IMG/VR virus record: IMGVR_UViG_3300036978_000319
Span: 1 to 64,000 of that record
Strand: one strand, 5' to 3'
DNA: 64,000 nucleotides
Source: a virus
Shown here: one piece after another, positions 59,501 to 64,000 of the stretch
Position numbering within the stretch: the first letter of the stretch is position 1
Layout: each line of letters opens with the position of its first letter
Position numbers and translations under genes: made by a program
The notes under the pieces: generated by a model
Told to the model about the DNA's origin: nothing
Database searches by the model: none
The model's input: only the letters and a program-made list of their open reading frames with translations

Positions 59501-61157
59501 TGACCCGCTAACATGCCAGCCCGTTATCACAACAGATGGCTCATACGAGTATAAGAATGGTATTATGCAAGGTGCAATCAGTCTGCAGAGTTCCAGCTCC
59601 AGCGGCGGATCATATCAAATCATAGGGCAGACTGACATTAATGGAGTTTCTACTAAGTTTACAAGAGATGTCACTATTGGACTAGATGGGCAGTACACGC
59701 CAATCCAATTCCAAATTGCCGGTGATACATATGTGATTTCACAGATCTCTCAGGTCATTAATGACTTTACTTTGATTGCTGGTGATGTTACACGAAATGG
59801 CAGTACTATAGCACTGCCTGATCCTGGAGCATCTACGATTGCACTCAAGCAGGCAACGTATGTTACTATAGGTGGAGGTGCTGGCACGTTTACAAGGGTA
59901 TTAGATAGTGTTTCTTTTGCCGAGATTGCGAACCAGGTGAATGTAGGCAGCCCTGACATCATATATGAAACAATCCAAGAGAATGGAGAACCTGTAAGAA
60001 ATCAGGACGGTACACTATCACAAACATTCTCAATTGAGCTACGAGCACAGGATGACATTATTAAGTCAGTTTACTTAGGTGTTCTGCCTGACCCAAATAA
60101 GCCGACTATCTTTAACCTAGTCAATGTGATTGGGTATGATCTTAGCCTACAGACTTCGCCACGTATCACTCCAATTGCTCGTCACTCCAACTATTATGAG
60201 CCTTATGCAAAAGACCTGTTCTTCTTTAGAGATCCCTATTTAGGGATTGACTTTAATAGTCCTACTGGCAGCACTGCGACAGACAGCACTGGTGGAGGCA
60301 TACCTGATGAAGACTATAAGTTAAGGGTACTTGCACTTATGCGCTATAAAAACACACAGTTCTATAGTGCTCACATTGGCTTTGGCCAGATAGAGAGAAT
60401 GTTCTATCATAAGGTAAATGTTGAAGATGCATCAAGTGTATTGGAACTCTCACAAGACAGTGCATTTCTTAGCCTATACCCTCTTATTAATGAGGTTGGT
60501 ATCGCATATCGTGACTTTTATGCCTTCTCTTCCAACTGGGAGCCTGGCTATTTTAGAAAGAGTATTGATAAGACACAGGTACAAAGTGTGATTGGGACAA
60601 GGTCAATGCTTGAAAAGAAGTCATTCTTTGGCAGTAAGTACTTAAAGGTACCTAGTGAAATCATATTAGAAACATTCATACCTAGCCCTTTTAGCGAAGA
60701 TGCAATTACCGACCCATCTCTCGTACCAGGAAACTTTATGTATGTTGAGAACCAGTCAACAGTGCAGTTCTATCTGTTCATTCAAAAGAGACTAATACAG
60801 GAGCTTGCACCCAACATAAAGGCAACACTGCAGCAGTATGTTAATCCGCTATATGGGTTTGGCAGTGAAGAAACTATTGATGATGATGTTTCACAGTACA
60901 TTATTCAAAACCTATTACAGCTCTATAAGGTTGACCGGATTGAGCTGTTTGTTAAGCAGTCTAGACTGGAACAACCTAATGACTATACAACCGCCGCACT
61001 CTCCAATGAAGAAAAGGCAATAGCAGGTCTTAGACTTACTGATGCATTCTCATCTAGACTCTTAAACACAAATCAGTTTGATACAAGGCTAATATATAAC
61101 AGGAGGCTAGGTTTCTCAGAATCCTTTGGGTTTAATATAGTCATAGTTAAAAAGTAA
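56544..61157 (+). CDS. Very large virion protein (1537 aa)
   Basis: The product has no signal or membrane helix and a Tyr/Phe/Asn-rich, beta-dominated composition. The N-terminal region (KASYGLVRTNPKLTTNIKVV; VDAGSTYDQDLYRFYQNG) and FKVDAG-type strands are seen in large peripheral tail proteins of marine phages. Multiple small domains with DFYSDLY and FSHEWSYLCEFPP segments follow. A low-complexity Ser/Gly patch is near 1015-1025 (SSSSSGGSY). It is probably part of the baseplate periphery or a fibre base. No specific family is recognised. The next gene starts 7 bp downstream. Confidence 0.65.
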   Translation: MAERLLDKASYGLVRTNPKLTTNIKVVTNGNDIYLESFSANTELSSSRFKAFKVDAGSTYDQDLYRFYQNGSFPTDIAYQVYQQFQDTAVLSSYDSQYEMFYSAGAQSINSESYIEDLGILAPLWLNEQIPNYFVVFRLDNPAAVNNLNALSASSGETDAQTAAKFSEFVLENCTAIKTFDLTSNTGLGRYIRNYRSQKDFPIAPITATWRRDEPFQWNGISLTKGGFSSGGSFSYEDLVSRDATIMQNEYFFTQGFQRNGIVLANLLNMQFLFSDEYAPEYSLNRYFGLYVNDVAEGNFDLSGEAFYKGIESMQTPRITTVTQVSDELNSELFLSNPRGVLIYVDPATVETQTGLPTPARVNEVESIFYVKDKKGVFHTVKRGSRWGVNQIRLFDKKIDISLLTGYKQPDSFASAQVVPGLSRAASSLTILDEVTPGVTITFFDSGIQVGQVAAEVTLTAGPGTNNGAFFNPTGTLPEIAKALATAINQGIPKDNRYFEATYSDDTVYVRSLFGGSRFNRISFAIDWVSYPSAQLSSYPETSLANPSANFVGGGDFMGGQLKVAIGDQARFKPGNFVKTKGGFAKIGPYIPYLELPIRDALGRIIGYREVDEFVIVTVETDQVLLTGSSQAALYSNFKPEFGRFSFFPVRDFDYDFYSDLYSQDGELLYEIAYYNAVSAPGQYIGVAANPDIRDFYDEGGFATLIGLLRESNPDFDFDTIIASEYSRLEENYLKEQAVASRVIPYINKWGYFKDGRDTRNHPYRLDLSEAFTLNNFAPSRYDAKQSPFGFSHEWSYLCEFPPYFGQDAIEDSWSYFDTAPTDSVEPNPFTGSPYIPGTFQSVVNNYFDEYFIADKFTTGNQITLIDRQLRYGRFRGGDRDNFAEAFLRGVRVIAKPKALNSQRQNFNAARLSYVRNSSFNDYKFSCMLVPNAPDKPKSQIKFVKNDKWKTVTMLIFASLDEECINDGRQYIDRTSLYALSNSYVYDPLTCQPVITTDGSYEYKNGIMQGAISLQSSSSSGGSYQIIGQTDINGVSTKFTRDVTIGLDGQYTPIQFQIAGDTYVISQISQVINDFTLIAGDVTRNGSTIALPDPGASTIALKQATYVTIGGGAGTFTRVLDSVSFAEIANQVNVGSPDIIYETIQENGEPVRNQDGTLSQTFSIELRAQDDIIKSVYLGVLPDPNKPTIFNLVNVIGYDLSLQTSPRITPIARHSNYYEPYAKDLFFFRDPYLGIDFNSPTGSTATDSTGGGIPDEDYKLRVLALMRYKNTQFYSAHIGFGQIERMFYHKVNVEDASSVLELSQDSAFLSLYPLINEVGIAYRDFYAFSSNWEPGYFRKSIDKTQVQSVIGTRSMLEKKSFFGSKYLKVPSEIILETFIPSPFSEDAITDPSLVPGNFMYVENQSTVQFYLFIQKRLIQELAPNIKATLQQYVNPLYGFGSEETIDDDVSQYIIQNLLQLYKVDRIELFVKQSRLEQPNDYTTAALSNEEKAIAGLRLTDAFSSRLLNTNQFDTRLIYNRRLGFSESFGFNIVIVKK

Positions 61158-61163
61158 GTAGAG

Positions 61164-64000
61164 ATGCCAATTACAATTAGAGAAATACTTGCATCTGATA
61201 CCATATCAGGTGCAGCCGATAAGATCAATTTTAATTTTGATCAGCTCCTTCTCAATGGAGGAGGGCCCCCAGGACCTCCAGGACCTCCAGGACCGATAGG
61301 TCCTATTGGAGGCAGAGGCATTCGTGGAAGTGTATGGTACGAAGGGTTAGGTGATCCTAATTTAGTGCCACCTACTTTGACCCCAGAGGATGAAGATAAC
61401 TATCTACGAGGAGACGGTGATGTGTGGACATATAATGGTAGTACCTGGGTCAACACTGGTATTAGCCTGATTGGCCCTGTTGGCCCTGCTGGTGCTAGCG
61501 GTAAGTTTGCCGAATACCAGGGGCAGCCGGGAACATATTCAACGGCAGGTGATACTACCCTCTACCCGAATCTGATGACCCCTCCTCCGAGTGGAACATC
61601 CGGTAATGCAATCAATAAATTTATTAAGGCGGTGGTAATTGGGGGTCTGCCTGGCAATCTTCCAGGAGTTATTAACCCTAATCCTGTACCTGGACCGGAG
61701 GTGATAGATTCATCTCTTGCCGTACAAATAGTACAGCCTGACATTTCTCTCTTTGTACACCAATTTAACTCCTCAGGCGGAGGCATTAAGTTTCATGGTG
61801 GTGATGCCATTGTTGACAATTTTACCAACATTTTAGGTGAGTTGGCTGAAATTCGCCTGCTACGGGATGATAAACTCTCCATCAATGTCCCTAAGGCCGC
61901 GACTGCCCCAAGTAGTGTAACTGATGTGGATGGCCTAAGTGTGACTACTCCGCTTAGAGGTCAGCTTTATCAGTCTGGCAAGAGAATTCAGTTTCAAACA
62001 GGAGTTAGTACATCTGGCTATTCTTCAGGTGACACTAATGATTTTATTGTTGATGCGGCAAGATACGGCAGTGGTAGTAATCCTACCATTCAGCTAAATG
62101 TTCTTAGCAATACAAGTGCACCTACAGCCGCATTTCGCCTAGGCAACACTGGTACGTCTCCCTTACCACCGCAAACTGGAGATGCTCGCCTTGATGCTGG
62201 CCTAATCACACTAAGTGGAGCACAACAGACCAACATTTATGCAGGTACTACCTTACCTGCAGGTGCAACTGGACAGGTTACCATAGGTGCAAGTTCACAG
62301 ATTGTGATGAGAACTATTAACAGTGCTAGCACTGGGGCTATTAGTATAAGCACAGGCAATTCGACTACAGGTAGTATTTCTCTCTCAACTGGGACTACTT
62401 CAACAGGTAACATTGGGATTAGCACAAGTCCTGGTGCAGGCCGGGTTGACATCACCAGTGGTGCGACCAATACCGGTGGCTTCGGGGCAATTAACATGTT
62501 TACTGATGCAGCTAGCTTAGGTGATATCCAACTTAGAACAGGGAACATTTCATCAGGTAACATTACAATTAGTACATCATCAGGCTTCGGGCTGGTTAAC
62601 ATCAGAAGTAGAGCTGCAAATAGCGGTTCATTAGGAGCAATTAACATAGCCACAGATCCAACTAGTGCTGGTGACATTCTAGTTAGCACAAGTCTTGGTA
62701 CAGGCAGGGTTAACATTAACAGTGGTGCAATTAACTCAGGTGGTCTCGGCGCAATTAACCTAGTCACAGATTCGTCCAGTACAGGTAACATTGAGATTAG
62801 CACATCAGCAGGCACAGGTGATATCAATCTGACTTCCGGTGATGACGTCAATGTCGTGGCAACTGATGCCATTTTAATTGCAACTGACACTGGATCTGCT
62901 GGTAACATCACACTTACTACTGCAGCAGGCACAGGTGATATCATTGTTGTGGCAAATGATGCCATTGCAATTGCAACTGACACTGGATCTGCTGGTAACA
63001 TCACACTTACTACTGCAGCAGGCACAGGTGATATCAATCTGACATCCGGCGATGACGTCAATATCGTGGCAACTGATGCCATTGCAATTGCAACTGACAC
63101 TGGATCTGCTGGTAACATCACACTTACTACTCTTGGGACTGGAGATATCAATCTGACTTCCGGTGATGACGTCAGTGTCTTGGCATATAATGCCATTACG
63201 CTTAGTAATATAGGAGGTGTAGGAGGTGATATTGAATTATTAGCATTTGATGCTCTTAAGTTAAGGGCAGCCGATGATGTTGTAATCAATCATGGGAGTG
63301 GTGACCAAGTTACAATTCAACCTATCAGTGGAAATAGTGATGCCATTATAGAAATAAAGCCAGCTGGCACCAATACACGGTCTGATATTAACCTATTTGG
63401 CGATGCACTCGGTACAAAAAATCTACAGCTAAGATCAGATGGTGTTGCTGATGAGGGTCAAATTGGAGTATCGAATGGCATGAGCCTACGCTTATTCGGT
63501 GGAAATACTTTAGGCGATCAGGCCATAATTACAGCATATCGTAGTGGCAGTGATCTTACATCTGCACAGGATCCCTCTTTTAGGGTAAATGCTAATATCC
63601 ATTACAGCGGTGCCGGTGGCGGTGGTACAAAAGCCTTTGCTCGTGATGAATACCTATTTGCCAGTGGACGGTACACTCAATCTGGTGTTGGATTTTCAAT
63701 GGAAGTGCTCTGGCAAAAGGTAGGGAATGTGGTTAATATGAACGGTACCATAGTCAGGCCGTTGGCAAGTGCAACTGCGCGCACTGGATTTTTGTTACCG
63801 GTATTGGCAGATGGTCCATATAATGGTTATAGATTAAAGGGAAGTGCCCAGAGCAATGATATTAGTGCCTTAACTATTGATGACCGCATAACAAACATAC
63901 AATTGACAAGTTCAGGTGGATCACCTCAGTTTGAGTTTTCTGGGTCACCAGTGTCAGGACCATTCGGTGATACCTGGTCATTTACTGGAAGCTATTTATT
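61164..64000 (+). CDS. Long tail fibre with collagen-like and beta-repeat regions, 3' end outside window
   Basis: The frame is open from ATG 61164 to the window end, at least 945 codons. The N-terminal MPITIREILASDTISG and INFNFDQLL match the attachment domain of the 213-aa protein at 48930. A collagen-like stretch follows (GPPGPPGPPGPIGP, about 34-50) and a second short GPVGPAG later. From about residue 365 to 710 runs a beta-solenoid of units such as SAGNITLTTAAGTGDI and DDVNVVATDAIAIATD. The last part seen has an aromatic domain (GGGTKAFARDEYLFASGRYT) that may start the receptor-binding tip. Confidence 0.85.
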   Translation, partial: MPITIREILASDTISGAADKINFNFDQLLLNGGGPPGPPGPPGPIGPIGGRGIRGSVWYEGLGDPNLVPPTLTPEDEDNYLRGDGDVWTYNGSTWVNTGISLIGPVGPAGASGKFAEYQGQPGTYSTAGDTTLYPNLMTPPPSGTSGNAINKFIKAVVIGGLPGNLPGVINPNPVPGPEVIDSSLAVQIVQPDISLFVHQFNSSGGGIKFHGGDAIVDNFTNILGELAEIRLLRDDKLSINVPKAATAPSSVTDVDGLSVTTPLRGQLYQSGKRIQFQTGVSTSGYSSGDTNDFIVDAARYGSGSNPTIQLNVLSNTSAPTAAFRLGNTGTSPLPPQTGDARLDAGLITLSGAQQTNIYAGTTLPAGATGQVTIGASSQIVMRTINSASTGAISISTGNSTTGSISLSTGTTSTGNIGISTSPGAGRVDITSGATNTGGFGAINMFTDAASLGDIQLRTGNISSGNITISTSSGFGLVNIRSRAANSGSLGAINIATDPTSAGDILVSTSLGTGRVNINSGAINSGGLGAINLVTDSSSTGNIEISTSAGTGDINLTSGDDVNVVATDAILIATDTGSAGNITLTTAAGTGDIIVVANDAIAIATDTGSAGNITLTTAAGTGDINLTSGDDVNIVATDAIAIATDTGSAGNITLTTLGTGDINLTSGDDVSVLAYNAITLSNIGGVGGDIELLAFDALKLRAADDVVINHGSGDQVTIQPISGNSDAIIEIKPAGTNTRSDINLFGDALGTKNLQLRSDGVADEGQIGVSNGMSLRLFGGNTLGDQAIITAYRSGSDLTSAQDPSFRVNANIHYSGAGGGGTKAFARDEYLFASGRYTQSGVGFSMEVLWQKVGNVVNMNGTIVRPLASATARTGFLLPVLADGPYNGYRLKGSAQSNDISALTIDDRITNIQLTSSGGSPQFEFSGSPVSGPFGDTWSFTGSYL
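62815..63165 (+). repeat. Near-identical DNA repeats in the long fibre gene
   Basis: A word of about 40 bp beginning ACTGACACTGGATCTGCTGG occurs three times (near 62882, 62970 and 63089), and blocks beginning GGTGATATCAATCTGAC and running through GATGACGTCAATNTCGTGG three times (near 62817, 63029, 63143). Their near-identity shows recent duplication in the beta-solenoid region. Confidence 0.85.

Noticed and set aside
62237-63289. 350-residue minus-strand frame in the long fibre gene
   Set aside because: Low-complexity shadow of the repetitive fibre coding sequence. The plus frame is continuous from 61164 to the window end with a matching attachment domain.

Overview
This window looks like part of the genome of a large contractile-tailed (T4-like, 'far-T4') bacteriophage. 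The right-hand 30 kb is a baseplate, tail and fibre locus with recognisable gp53-, gp27-, gp5-, gp25-, gp6- and gp7-type proteins. The left half carries a gp55-sized sigma factor, a RadA-like ATPase, an ATP-dependent DNA ligase, a dCMP deaminase, a PseT-like phosphatase and a DnaJ. The host is probably a bacterium of the Bacteroidota. This is an inference from A-rich leaders that mostly lack Shine-Dalgarno sequences and from -10 elements of the form TATATTTA, which fit the Bacteroidota TAnnTTTG pattern.

Layout. Positions 1-4060 hold small accessory genes and a strongly repetitive tract: two (xxQV)n proteins, about 0.9 kb of non-coding GGCCAT-type repeats, a run of hairpin repeats, and three more valine-periodic paralogues. 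Positions 4094-8770 hold sigma factor, RadA-like ATPase, a DUF932-like protein and an AAA+ ATPase. Positions 8777-12386 form an A+T-rich cassette: an L,D-transpeptidase-like protein, a soluble GAF-PAS-PAS histidine kinase, a lone receiver domain and a coiled-coil membrane protein. Positions 12464-23418 hold nucleic-acid repair and nucleotide genes, a lytic transglycosylase, DnaJ, a BCS1-like AAA+ ATPase, and a three-gene minus-strand block at 14991-16022. Positions 23462-28858 encode a 1798-residue fibre with about 90 cysteine-rich 16-residue repeats, followed by a GT9 glycosyltransferase and a sulfotransferase. Positions 32867-64000 are the baseplate and tail locus, into which an S1-domain protein and an amidoligase/beta-helix fusion are set. 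The window ends inside a collagen-like/beta-repeat fibre gene.

Regulation. Two promoter classes are visible. Class 1 occurs six times: an 11-bp-phased TTAACA direct repeat, then a GGTAC(C/T) -35, an exact 17-bp spacer and TATATTTA. It precedes middle-type genes, including the sigma factor. Class 2 is a GATATATAA/GATAAATA box 20-70 bp before most virion genes, resembling the T4 late promoter TATAAATA; the sigma factor is the obvious candidate reader.

Most unusual points: the rigid class 1 promoter architecture; four proteins, one of them an AAA+ ATPase, with N-termini like T4 capsid-targeting peptides; the phage-borne two-component cassette beside a cell-wall enzyme; the BCS1-like gene flanked by a 31-bp direct repeat that marks its insertion; the cysteine-rich fibre and spike; and the amidoligase and S1-repeat genes within the virion operon.
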